From Chlorokybus atmophyticus (taxonomy: Eukaryota; Streptophyta; Chlorokybophyceae; Chlorokybales; Chlorokybaceae): 64,000 bases of DNA. A model generated the notes under the pieces. The model made no database searches. It was not told the DNA's origin and saw nothing but the letters and a program-made list of their open reading frames with translations. Numbering within the stretch: the first letter of the stretch is position 1; every line of letters begins with the position of its first letter. A program made the position numbers and the translations under genes. Positions 28,400-40,100 of the stretch are shown here, piece by piece. The DNA is taken from the NCBI GenBank assembly GCA_009103225.1, contig RHPI01002090.1, positions 675,375-739,374 on the forward strand. Reading direction: 5' to 3'.

Positions 28400-29062
28400 T
28401 ACATACGTTTGTAGGTAGTGTTACCAGTGTACTAATCAGGCAGGTTAGATTTGGGGGGGGGGGGGGGGGGCNNNNNNNNNNNNNNNNNNNNNNNNNNNNN
28501 NNNNNNNNNNNNNNNNNNNNNNNNNNNNNNNNNNNNNNNNNNNNNNNNNNNNNNNNNNNNNNNNNNNNNNNNNNNNGGGGGATTATTTACTGGAGATTGA
28601 GCGGTTAGGTTGAACTCGGATGCCTTTGGGTGATGTTAGTGTGCGCAGGGTTTTGATCACTGACTGAATATTGTCATAGAGCCACTGTGTACACATAGCT
28701 GTGGTGGTTCTGGCAGTTTTGCATATGACTGTGTCTGCAAAGTCATTGATGAGGCTAGTCATGTGTGTGACGTGTAAGCTTGTCCCAGAATAGCTCTTTT
28801 GGATGTTAACATTCTCTGGCGTGCCCTGCACCTAAGCAGTGTCTTTTGTTATGCTGACTGGTGATGGTATGTGTTGTATGCAAAGGCGCATGCTGCAAGA
28901 TGATATTCACATGTTGTCTATTGACAGTTACTCCGCATTGTTTATACGCATTGGAAATGCAAGTCCAGTTGATTGTAACTATGATGGATATGACGTCCAG
29001 CATTGACACATTGTTGACTTCACTGTGCTGGACAGTCTGCAACCGTCTGGCTAAGTGTTGTG
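28400..29062. other. Intergenic with poly-G and assembly gap
   Basis: Downstream of PDX1 there is a poly-G run (28453-28470) leading into a 105-bp N gap (28472-28576), a probable sequencing stall. The flanks show no gene. Confidence 0.8.
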
Positions 29063-29200
29063 CCTGGCAAGCAGCCCCAGCTGCATGACACAGCAGTTAA
29101 TGTGAGATACTGCGTAAATTGTAGACTCGTGCCTGCCAAGCAGCCCAAGCTGCATGACACATCAGTTAGTTAACATGAGGTACTGCGTAAATTGTAGACT
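29063..29200. repeat. Tandem pair of about 69-bp units
   Basis: Two diverged copies starting CCTGGCAAGCAGCC (29063) and CCTGCCAAGCAGCC (29132), each ending near TACTGCGTAAATTGTAGAC. The block runs directly into a second repeat family. Confidence 0.8.
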
Positions 29201-29509
29201 TGTTCCTAGCAGCAAAACCACTTAGTTGACAGTTACGACATGCATGCAAATCAGCTGCTGCTGCCAGTCAGTACAATGCAAGTGCGTAGGCGTGTTGTAG
29301 ACTTGTTCATAGCAGCCAAACAAGTTAGCTGACAGTTTCGACATGTATGCAAATCAGCTGCTGCTGCCAGTCAGTACAATGCAAGTGCGTAGGCGTGTTG
29401 TAGACTTGTTCATAGCAGCAAAACAAGTTAGCTGACACTTTCGACATGCATGCAAATCATCTGCTACTGCCAGTCAGTGCAATGCAACTACATAGGTGTG
29501 GCGGAAACA
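29201..29509. repeat. 103-bp tandem repeat, three copies
   Basis: Copies start at about 29201, 29304 and 29407 with TGTTC(C/A)TAGCAGC, share CATG(C/T)ATGCAAATCA and GCCAGTCAGT, and end with a GTAG(A)C motif that links to the next copy. Copies 1 and 2 are nearly identical; copy 3 has decayed at its 3' end. Confidence 0.9.
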
Positions 29510-30005
29510 AATACAAAGCTGGCAATCTGTACAAACAGAAACAGGTTATAATGGTGGCAAACGATGGCAACTGCAGCACAATGCATTCATTCACCACTGC
29601 GCAAGCCTACACTCAGGTAATGAAGAGAAACATGCAGAGAAACACGCGTTGTGCAAAGCTGCTTCTCATGCAACGGGAGACTGGTGAATGTGCTTGAAAG
29701 AATCTGTGCAGCCATTGTCAAGCAGCTTCGCTGTTGCAGACAGCCCTATCCTGCACTGCCCAGCGGAAACTGTCTGGCATAGCAAGGACAGCGTTCAATC
29801 AATGGCAGCCTGCCATCCATCAGTGTCCCGCCAACCTGCGCCACGAAATACTCAGTGCAGTGCAGTTGTTGGTGTAGCATAATCAGCTCATTATGTTGAT
29901 TGTCACCATGAGCAGTGGATGCAATCGTTGTGCAGGACTGATGGCATCACCTTCGCGTCAATGCACTGCTGTTTCTATTAAACGCCTACAGTGGGTGTGC
30001 AACCC
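29510..30005. other. Intergenic, no gene seen
   Basis: Short frames only; it probably contains the 3' UTR of the exonuclease gene on its right side. Confidence 0.5.
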
Positions 30006-32834
30006 TCACGCCAGTATTCGCAGAGCTTTGGAGACAGGCAATGAAGCCGCAAGCCGATGCAGCAGCCTGCAAGGCTGCCAACATGATGTGCGTGCTTGGG
30101 AATGCGCCATCTTGGTGCTCCAGCAAGCTTTTCGTTGAGGTGGGCATGCTGACACTGGGAGGAGTAGATGGTCAGTGCGTTGACATGCATGCAAACCTGT
30201 CTCGCCCACAAAAAGTGACATAGCAAACAATGTAGATTTGAGGGACCAACCTTGTGAGCTAATCGGATGAAGTTTAAACACATGCAGCCGCAACTGACGG
30301 TTTGACGGCTTGTACTCCAGGCGAGGGTAGCCGGTTACCAGCTGAACGAAGGAGCCACGCGTTCTAGCATGAGCTGCCTCAGCAAAGCCTGAGAAGGCTC
30401 TCACGCGGACTTTGTGCGACCAAGCCTGTGGCGCCAGCATCTGCGCCCAAAGCACGAGGCAATGATGACAGGAGGTAGTTTATCCAGCAAGCAGACAGTC
30501 GTGTACCACAAGAGAACCTAAGGGAATGGCGGTTCATTAACGCTCCCATGTAATGGCGGTGTACTTGCCTGAGATCGCGGGGTAGGGCAAGTTCGGCAAC
30601 GGCGTCGGCCCAAGGGCACTTGCGTCGAAGACTGAATCTGGAAAGCAGAGCGCAGCCCAACACAGCCATAATTCGTATGATAGCAGTCTCCTGTGGATGC
30701 ATAATAGACCTGGCTGTTGGCGACTTGCAGCGCGGTCTGAAAGCCGCTCTGGTCGAAAGGAACCATCAGAGATCGCAATAGCTGCACCAGCGCGGTAGAA
30801 CCAAGTTGTGAAGCCGCCGCATGCAACAAGCGGCCGAGTGCAACCGCATCTGCCTCAGCGCGATGGGCGGTCGGCATGGAGATGTTCAGCAGCGCGCATA
30901 GTGCGCCCAACCGGTAGCTCTCTGCATCGGGCCAAGCCTTGCGGGCAACGGGGCAGGAGTCCACAAACAGCCAGTCTGTTGGCAGCGCCATCGGCTTCGC
31001 TGCCAGGTTGCATGCAATCAGTTCGTTGCGTAGCATTCCAAGGTCGAATCGAAGGTTGTGCGCAACCAATAATGGAGTCGTCCCGGGCTCAACCCTCTCA
31101 GCCACCCATCTCTGTACACTCAACCACACCTGACAGCGAGCCATGTTCAGCCGCGCGCATAACGAGCAAAATCAAATTCTCTGCAAGGTTGCGCCAACCT
31201 GGTTGAAGTCTGGCTGCGCTTGAACCATCTCGTCGGTAATGCCATGGACCTTCCAGTTTCTGATGGCTTTACCAGGATCAATCAGCCAACTCGTGCTGTC
31301 CGTGATATCCGCTGTGCTTGCCGCAGGGAGACTGAGTTTGCATATTCCAAACTCAACCACCCTGTGTGAACAGCAAGGCACATCATGGATCCAACATGGC
31401 ATACCCCACCAAAGACAGGCATGCCATACCTGTCAAACTTGCTTCGACCTGTTGTTTCAGTGTCAAATGCGAAGATTGCCAACTGCTCTGCCTGGCTCGG
31501 GTTCAGCACGCCAGTTGCACTGGACGCGAGTGAAATGGACTCGCTAAAGTACATGCGTTTGCTGCTTTGTGCATCCTTTACGTAACTGCCTGTACTAATA
31601 CTGCCACTAGATGAAGGGCTATCGTTGCCCAGGCCAGTGTCGGCATCGGGATCAACAGGGTACATGGGCAACATGTCCTGGCGCAAGAGGGCTTTGAATT
31701 CGTTGAAGCCAACCTTCTCCACAGCCTTTGCTAGCAATGCATTGACAGAGTTGACATCTGCCACGCCAAGCTCTCCAAGTGGCAAACTGAGTTGCACGCA
31801 TAATGCCGACAGCTTGAAATCTCCATTACCAGGCCAGACCTGCATGCACAGAAGTCATCTGAATCTCTCCCATCAACTGTACACAAGCAGCACAAGCGCA
31901 ACTGGCGTCACTTCAAGTGGCAAGGGCTGTGCGTGCATTTCCCACAACACTCAACTGTAAGCGAGGTGAGTCAATAAACAATAGTTGCATGCAAGCGGTC
32001 ATAGGAAAGCAGCACGCTGCCTGTGTGACCTGCAAGCCAGTGCATACATGATCACTACCTTGTAAGACAGATTGCGGGAGCACGCGAATCGCCAGCTATC
32101 CGGGGGAGATTTTGCCCCGCAACGCTCTATCATCCGGCGAAGGATGGGCACATGAAAGGTGTGCGCAGTGTGAGCAACAATCAAAGGCGTAGAGCCAGCC
32201 TCCACTCTGGCTTGGACCCATGCTACAACCTGCTCCCAAACCTGCCACATAAGATGGTTTGTTTGCAAACGTGCGCCATGTCGGTATCTTCCATGTTTGC
32301 AACAGCATGCACGCAAACCAGCAAGCAAGGTGACCAGGAGGAGCTGATCTAGAAAGCAGATTTGGTGTGCTAGCATTGTTAGAACACGCAAGCAGCCTTG
32401 CGCATACGTGCAACGAGACCAGCTGCCATGCATGTCCAGCTACAATCATGTCGCATTGAGCAAAGCACCGCTTCTTGCAGTCATGCAGACTGTTTGGGCT
32501 GAGCACCAACCTTGTCGAAGGCGGGTTGACCACGCAACATATCGGCGGTGATGCCGTGGAACTCCACGTTCTGCGGCTGGTCCTCCGGCTGGCCTCCAAC
32601 AAACCAGTGGCGCTGGTCGCCCTCGCCAGGCTTGCCAGCCCTCCTGAGGGAAATCTTCAGCACGCGGTCCTCCTCGGGATCCACCCCCGTCGTCTCCACC
32701 TTCAGCACGAACAAGCTCAAGCGAGGAGTGCTGCTGTTGCTGTTGCTGCTTGATGCTGGTGACGAGGGGGAGGAAGCCTCACCTCTCCTCCCCTCCCCTC
32801 CCGCCCTTGACCTCGCCGCCCCCGCCGGTGCCAT
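30006..32834 (-). CDS. Tandem DnaQ-type (DEDD) exonuclease, first domain degenerate
   Basis: Minus-strand exons: 32511-32834, 32059-32241, 31430-31839, 31199-31361, 30569-31129, then tentative 30251-30440 and 30006-30148. Seen: two successive exonuclease folds. In the second, motif I FDTETTG, motif II LLVAHNLRFD and motif III HRAEADA keep the acidic metal ligands, so it should be active on 3' ends of nucleic acid. In the first, the matching positions read LKVETTG, IVAHTAHTFH and GVADVNS, losing the key Asp/His residues. After domain 2 comes a Cys/His segment (DCYHTNYGC ... CRTC) resembling a small metal-binding module. Without the GC-donor intron at 30568 the frame would stop at 30518; the extension beyond that is less certain. 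Substrate (organellar DNA, RNA) is unknown. Confidence 0.78.
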
Positions 32835-32924
32835 CCCTACTGCAGCGCAAAGCAGCAAGCCAGGCTTCCAAGCTGACAGATTCAGCTGTGGCAGCTTACT
32901 TCAAGTGGTTTGCTGCGGTTGTGG
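32835..32924. promoter_or_regulatory. Very short divergent promoter
   Basis: Only about 90 bp separate the chosen start codons of the exonuclease (-) and CDF (+) genes. If either true start is further upstream, the UTRs overlap. Confidence 0.4.
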
Positions 32925-35878
32925 ATGGCGCCGGCGACGGCGGAGGCGGCGGAGACTACGGGAGAGGGCGGCAGGGAGCGCAGGGAGAGCGACTGGTCAG
33001 GTGCCGTGCCGCCTCTGCCTCCTTCGGGCGTTGACGTGGTGGTGGCAGGGCGGCCGCCTGCAGCCCCGCAGCCTGCGGCGCTGCCCTTGTCTCCGGTGCG
33101 TCAACTGTGATTCGATTGCGCAGCTGCAGCATACACGCATTGGGACATACTGCCTACCACCGTCAATCAGGGATTTGTCATGTCTTGTTGGTGCAAATGC
33201 CGAGTACATGTTTGGTCGTTGTTGGCTTGAGGTGTTCTGTCTTTGGCTGCACTGGCAGCTTCATTGGCGTGCTTGAGTGTAGCAGAGTCGTTGCAATCTA
33301 CAGTTGTAAGGGGAATTAGTGGATGTCAGCCCGCACCAGCACGTCGTTGCATTGTCTCACATTAGGTGTCACTGCAAGACATGCTCGCAGCATTGGTCGC
33401 AGACTTACCGGTTGAGGCATAAGAATATACATCGGTTGCATGCACATACCATGTCAATTGTGAGTGATTGGTCAACACGCTCGCTTCAGCATTGCAAATG
33501 ACATGGAGGCATAGAGCGCTTGTTCAATCAGCAGCACGTGTGCGCTCAACTCAGCGTATGCAAACCCGCAGAAAAGTCCGGCAAACTCCCCGCGCCATCA
33601 TCATCATCATCACCACAGCCGAAGCCACAACCGTGCGCACCATAGCACTGAAGAGCACGGCAGCCGCAGCCACAGCCACAACCATCACCACAGCCGCAGC
33701 CCCGATCCGCACAACCATGGTCACGACCGCAGCCGCAGCCCCAAAGCGGTGCACGGGGGTCATCATCGCCGTCTGACCAGCGGAGAACACAGGCACACTC
33801 AGGAGCACGACGCGCAGAGACCACAGCATCACAGCCCCCGCGAGCACGGGCACCACCGCCGCCAAGCCAGTGGCGGTGAGCACAAGCCCAGTCTGGAGCA
33901 CAGCGTCCATGGCAGACCGCCGCAGCACAGCCTTGGCCATAGGCATAGCCCCAAAGACTCTCCGAGACACAGCCAGGACTACGACAGGCAGGGTCAGCAG
34001 GACGCAGCCAGCGCGCAAGAGTTTGTCGACGATGTCCAGCACAAGGAAAGCGACGATGATGGCACCAATCTCAGGCACAGATTGATGGATGCTGTTGCGG
34101 TGGCCGCGACATCCCTTGACATGGGGGCTGAGACTTTGCATGACAATGGTTACTCCAGCAGAGAGACAAGTGGCGCCGAACAGGTGCCATTCAGGAAGCA
34201 TACAAGCAAAGCCACCAACTCACTCAATGGGCAAGATGCGGTCACTAAAAAGGTGGGGTATGCGGGGTGGAGCATGGCCATGTTGGGTACTTTGGAGCAG
34301 TTTTGGCCATCTTTAAGGTAAAAGTGTAAGCTTGCGTTGAAACTTGCTTGGTCAGGTAGGTTGGCGCTGGTGGAATGGGCGCAGAGGTTTACGAGGGCGA
34401 AATTCAAGGCGGCTTCTGTACTTGATATCAACAAACTTCTTTTACTTCTGCTGTGAACTGGCGTACGGACTGATCTCAGGACGAATAGGTGCTGCCTGCT
34501 TGCTTGCTGTTGCTTCAAGTGATGGAGATTTCATCAAAGCACCCACGTAAAGTCTTATGCAGCTTTGGTGTCCGATGCTTTCCATCTCTGTTTTGGCTGT
34601 TGCGTACTGGCGGGGAGTCTATGGGCAATGCAGCTTGCAAAGTTACCTGCCGATGACACCTATTCTTATGGGTAGGCTTTCATGTCTGCTGTCTTGAGCT
34701 GCCTCGCTCAGGTTATAGAGCAAAACCTCATTATGTTGGCTGTCTGCAGTTATGATCGCATGGAGGTGCTTGCTGCATTTACGAACACGGTAAGAGGTTA
34801 ACCACACGCATGCTTCACCTTGCTGAGCAATTGAGGCTTGTGTTGTACGCGTGTGATCATTGTGTACTCCATTTCCAGCACGTGCATGGTGTTATTGTAT
34901 GTGTCTGAGTTGGTAACTGCATTGGAAACTAGCAATCTCCGCTGATGTCAAGTTTATTGTGCAGCTTTTCTTGTTGTTCCTTGCATTCTCAGTGTGCGTG
35001 GAGGCTTTGCACTCCATCATTGAGCCTGAGAGCGAACACAAGCATTACCTGATAGTCTCTGCAGTGTCGAACCTACTCGTCAACCTGCTAGGAGTTGCAT
35101 TCTTTAGGCGCTATGCACGCATCCGAATGGGTAAGCCTTTCTGTGGCCATGGTGCAACACTCTCTTGCGCACACCCTTGCTTGCGAACAACAATTCTGAC
35201 AAGGTGCTATGTCATGGCAGTTTACCGTTGCTCTGCTGACATGAACCTCCATGCGGTTTACCTTCATGTTTTCAGCGATTCGATCCGAAGTGGAGGTGTC
35301 ATCCTGGCTAACTGGCTCTTGACGCTGAGGTGAGGTTGCAGATGGTTCAGCCTGCTGCTTGCATGCTACTGCAAGTCTTGTTGCTGAAGTTCGGGCTGTG
35401 CGCAGGGTGCCGGGTGCTGAGGCCATCGTGAATGTGCTGGTTGCCGCTGTCATACTGGCTGTTGTGTGGCCATTATTTCGCGCTTCGGCGAAACTGCTGC
35501 TGCAGACCGCACCTGCAGACATTCCTGTGGGTGTCATTTCCAAGTGCCTGCGTGAGGTAACAGCGTGGTCTCTCAATTCTGAGCAAGATGTGCGTGTTCG
35601 TCTGCTCCTCTGCCTACACTTGCTCCTCTGCCAATACAAGTGGAGTAAACCGTCGGATTGGCCTTTGGCAGGTTTCTTCGCATCATGGTGTGCTTCGGGT
35701 TTCGAATTTTCGGTTTTGGGCAGCGTCACCTGGGTCGGTTGTAGGCACGTTATTGGTTACTGTCAAACCACAAACGGATCAGCAGCACATACTGCGCCAG
35801 GTGCATCGCGCTTTCATGAGCAACCTTGGCGTCATTAACCTCACTGTGCAGATCGAGATTAAAGATGGAAGCGAGTAG
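32925..35878 (+). CDS. CDF zinc transporter, MTP12/ZnT5-like, His-rich N-terminus
   Basis: Exons: 32925-33095 (likely first), a His-rich exon ending 34317, then 34385-34488, 34563-34671, 34750-34789, 34965-35130, 35221-35329, 35406-35556 and 35672-35878. Seen: a long Ser/Arg/His-rich N-terminal region (about 33596-33960), then membrane segments in CDF order: TM1 (FFYFCCELAYG), TM2 beginning SDAFH, SYGYDRMEVLAA, TM4, TM5 with HVFSDSIRSGG, TM6, and a cytoplasmic C-terminal domain (FRFWAASPGS ... INLTVQIE). Known: this subfamily loads zinc into the secretory pathway, often as heterodimers. The usual TM2 site HxxxD reads HLCFG, losing one Asp, while the TM5 HxxxD is intact. The join between exon 1 and the His-rich exon is not resolved; total about 600 aa. 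Confidence 0.85.
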
Positions 35879-36461
35879 CTTCATATTCGCTGCCAGCGCT
35901 TGTACATAGCTGATATAGTCAAAACCAGCATAAATCAGTTGATGAACTCAGCACTCTCATTGTTATGCTTAATGTGTCTTGTCTGCATGCGAAATAACAG
36001 TGCAGCCATTCCACGCCACAATTCAAGCTAGGTAAAACTACTGCGGTGACAGCCACATTAGACTCTGACAATGAGTTACAGCTGGCATTCTCCGCGGGCA
36101 TAGATGTTGTCTGACGCCCATGGTTGGGGTTGAGGAGGCGTGTGCGCAGGGTCCATACATGCACTAGACAACCTAAGCATGCACAAGTGTTTAGGAGTGC
36201 ATTTGTACTCAGTCAGCAAGCTCCACTCACGCAATTGCTGCTGGGGTATTCACCACACTTGAGGCGTGTAGCTATTGGAACTGCACGTCATTTAGAGTGT
36301 GCGCAGTCTGCGAACATATACACACAAGTGGACGTCCACACGCGTAACACATACCACCCCTCCCAGTGTTCAACATGTACAAGCTAGGTGTGCATACCCA
36401 AAAAATAGTCGCCGAGCTGGTTGTCAAGCGTATCTAAGAATTCCTGTTGTTGTCACCCCCA
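35879..36461. other. Convergent intergenic region
   Basis: Between the CDF stop and the glycosyltransferase stop; expected to hold both 3' UTRs. No coding signal. Confidence 0.6.
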
Positions 36462-39321
36462 CTACAGCCCAGCTCCATGCTCTGACAACTCGTAAGTCTG
36501 CATGAAGAAATATGGACCGTTCCCTGGGTAGATAGCTGCTGCCTCGTGCAAAGAATAAGCCAGCGCAGTACGTGAAAACCCACTCCCCCTCTTCATGACG
36601 AAGTAGTCGCATTTTGAGAATAGCCACCACTCCCCAAGAGCACCTATCAAGTTCTTCTCTGGCGTGTTGTATTTGGCAGTGGCGTAAACTTCTTTATCAA
36701 TGTGTGCTGGTGCCACATCAGTCGTCATCACCTACGGGAGAAGCAACCAAAGTAAGCCATGCTGTCTATACCACAGCTCAGACTGGTGTTCATGTTGTTG
36801 ATAACTAGGGCATAATCGCACATTAATGGTATGACAATCATGTGGCAGATTGGTGCCAGGAAGGGGGGAAAGACGGCAAGGAGTTTACCTTGTTCCCGTA
36901 ACGCATCCGGATATCACCCTTGAGCGTCTCAGAGTCTGTCATGAGGAACCACACAACCTTCTTCCCCAGACCCTTAACAGCTTGCAGGTCCTGCGATTCA
37001 ACGGTCAGTGCCAACAAAGCAGGTGGCAGAGAGCTTGGCAATGTGACATTACAAACCAAGCAAGTATGCAAAGCAAGCATGTTGGCATGGCAATGCTGAC
37101 CTCAGCGGAGCGCATGTAGTCGTAGAACTGTGTTCCATGCCCATCAAAGTCCGCGCAAGTAATCTTTTTGTCAGCAGAGAAGGAACTGTCTCCGGTACGA
37201 ATGTGGATACCCACTGCGAACGAATCGGGATCTTCAAGGACAGCAGCATGTTGAGCGAATTGTGTCCGCAGCAGTTTAGTAGGCCTGAACACGCAGTAAT
37301 TGGTCAATGCAGCCACATGACAGACTTCAGGCACATACGCATATGCACACATACGCGCGCAGAGAAAGGCACAACAGCAAGACTATATATGAAGCAATGT
37401 TACAAGTGGAGGATACGCGCAAATATGGGTTTACATCTTTCCTGTGACCACAGATGCAATTGCATACGGGGTGAAACCAATACCTGACAAGCATGTGCAG
37501 AAGGCAGCCGAAGGCGAACTGCGGTTTCATGCCCAAGTCTTTGAGCCTCCGCGCGACCTCATTCTGCTCTCGGTATGCCATGCTGACCACCCCGCGATTA
37601 AATCCGACAACAATAACTCGCTGGGGGAATGCCGTTGTCAAATTGCCGAGCTTGCCCCCGAAGGCGCCCCCACAGTTCCAGGTCCTTCGCCGAACTTCGC
37701 AATCGTGCCAGTTGAAGAGACCAATCTCGCCGTCCTTGGTTGTGACATTGTTACCCCACTGTGGACTGATGCTTACAGACGGCATCGGTGGCAACTCAGC
37801 GTCTGCCTCCGGACCGCCAACTATAGCGTCTGTGTACGTCCAGTTAATGTACGGTGACCTGAAAGCCACCTCTGCACCCCTCCAGTCCATCAAAAAGATG
37901 CGATCCGTAAGCAAGGCGAACAGAAAGGTGGAAATCAAACCAGCAAACCTGTCTGCTAGCCCTCCACACTGCACATGACAAAAACCATGTCAGCGTGAGC
38001 TGATGCAGCTTCTTGTTGTGCACTGCTTACACTAAGCAAACTGCATATGCTGCCCTATACGCAGCCAGCTGCAAACGTGATGAGACACTATGGTTATTTT
38101 AGGAGGTTGATGGGTACATAGCTTATAGCAAGGGACATGAATGCATGCGTGCAACCTGCACACTATGATTGCAATGGCAAATTGTACTCTTCGGCTCACA
38201 CCTGATCATCATATTTGCCGTACTGTCGACAGCGGAAAACCACAAACTTCAACTTCTTCTTCTCAGCCTCAGAAGCATTCGGGTCGTTGATGATGGCCAT
38301 GGCCTTCCTGTGCATCTCAGCATAGGCTAGCATCCAGCTGCCGCATATCGCAGGATCCCTGGCCCTAAGTTCGGGTTTCCCTTTGACAATCGCCGCATCC
38401 CAAGGCACCAAGCGAGCTGAGGTCTTCATGTGTATTGACCGCTTCGCCCGTGCAGTTTGAATGACGGATCTCCTGGGTTGGCTGTTGAGGCGCTGCTGCA
38501 CGCCATAGCTTCGCCAATCTTGTGCCGTGGCAAGCTGCACAGTGAAAGCACTGAGTCAGCCCTGTGCTTTACATGCACTCCTCAACTAGCAGGCCATTCA
38601 ACTGAACAACAACAACAACAACGACAGCAGCAGCAGGGACGCTGATCATATCGCTACACTGCAGTAGTATGCTGACAGCCTCAGCCATGTGAGGGCTGCA
38701 GCACACAGTTTTTTGATCGTCAGTGCTAAATTTTGCACAAGAGTACAATATCTAGCAGACCATAAGACCAACGAAACACATCACACTCGCAGGCACCGAA
38801 TTCGCCCGTGAGTGTGACAGCATGCACTGTCTTGACGCATACGCAAGCATGTGTTGCTCTGTGTGCACACTTATTGTGTCAACCGAGACTACACTCGCAG
38901 AGCCAAGCATGGTACTGGCCATGTGCACATGCAACTAGGCCCAACAGCGACAGGCATGCAGGCAAATGTTCATCACTGCATGTTACACTACATGTACCTG
39001 CTGCGAGTATGGGCACTTGACAGACCCTTCCAAGCAGATGAAAGCTCCGGCATTCAGCCTCAGGACGTATGCCAGCACCGACGCTGTGGCCACAATCAAG
39101 GCCAGCAGGATGACCTTCATCTGTGTGGGTTTCTGGGCGGCGATGAGCAGGCGTGCTACATTGCTGCTGCTAGGCGACCGGTACAGGCCACCGCTGCTGG
39201 GTGTGCGCAGGAGCCTGTTGGGCGTACTGGCCGCCGAGCTGCTGGGTGTGAGCGGCATGCTATCATCGTCTCCCCGCCATTCGGTAGGCACCAGAGGCGC
39301 TTCATGCCCTTCAAACACCAT
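36462..39321 (-). CDS. Type II membrane glycosyltransferase, fucosyltransferase-like
   Basis: Six exons with matching phases: 38998-39321, 38202-38534, 37484-37968, 37101-37284, 36889-36990 and 36462-36731; about 565 aa. Seen: a cytosolic Ser/Pro-rich N-terminus with a single hydrophobic anchor near residues 70-88 (VILLALIVATASVLAYVL), typical of Golgi enzymes; CGGLADRFAGLISTFLFALL at the start of the catalytic domain; VGIHIRTGD, the His-x-Arg signature of GDP-fucose binding folds; a VWFLMTDS strand; and a CDYFVMKRGSGFSRTALAY C-terminal motif. Known: this motif order is shared by fucosyltransferase-type enzymes (NodZ/GT23/GT37-like superfamily). Inferred: a Golgi sugar transferase, probably fucosyl; the exact family and acceptor are unknown. 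Confidence 0.82.
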
Positions 39322-40100
39322 GCTCAAAACAAACTCGCCAGCCGGCCTAACTGATCTACCCAAGTGACACACTGCGTGATGAAGCGGCAGATATGACAGC
39401 AGCACAGGTTCACGACGTGTCAAGTCAAGGCAGTGTTCACGTAAGCTCCCGCGACCACAGCGATACGTACTTCCACAAAGCGGTCAATCACCGCGACACC
39501 ACCGCCGCCGCCAGTGGTGTGGTTGGTCAGCAGTCGAGCAAGCTGCTGGTCAAATGCACTGGCCACGGTGAACGCGGCGGCGTCATGGTCAGCGCATTGC
39601 CACTTGCTACGGCGCCTAAATTCTTGCTAACCCACACCGCGCAAGCCCTTGGTGTCACGAACACCACCAGCACCACTACCGCCGCCACCGTCGCCGCCGC
39701 CGGAGTGGGCCTGGCAAGCCAGCTGCTGCACAAGGGGAAGCTCTCACACAAAATGTGCACTAGTTTCCTGTCCCCTGCGTGCTCTGCTCCATTGCCAGCT
39801 GCCACGCGCGGCCAAGCACGCCCACGCTCTCTCGGACCGGCGCTCCGAGCCAACCCGAAGACGCCAACTCGGCACCCTCCTTTTCCCTGCCGCGAAAGCA
39901 GCAGCATGACATGTACCATCCCCGCCATGCCGTTTGGGTTCGGTACAGTCAAGACCAGCCAAAAGCGCGGGGAGCAACGTACGTGTACGCGGCCCGCCTA
40001 CGCCTACAGGCGGCCTGCCTACGCCTAGAGTACGATGCGTCGCTCGCGTGCGTGCGTGTGCGGGCAATTGGCCGCTTATTCCACAAGACACGGACCGGCA
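39322..40100 (-). other. GC-rich exon-like block, unassigned
   Basis: Several long overlapping open frames occur on both strands. On the minus strand a segment around 39475-39600 reads as a plausible exon (Ala-rich helix, Gly run, then VIDRFVE before a GTACGT donor), and another (about 39620-39740) contains a hydrophobic Val/Ala stretch. It could be upstream exons of the glycosyltransferase gene or a separate gene. No family is recognised. Confidence 0.3.

Noticed and set aside
33551-34201. 216-codon minus-strand Val/Ala-rich frame resembling a membrane protein
   Set aside because: It is the antisense of the His/Ser/Arg-rich CDF exon.
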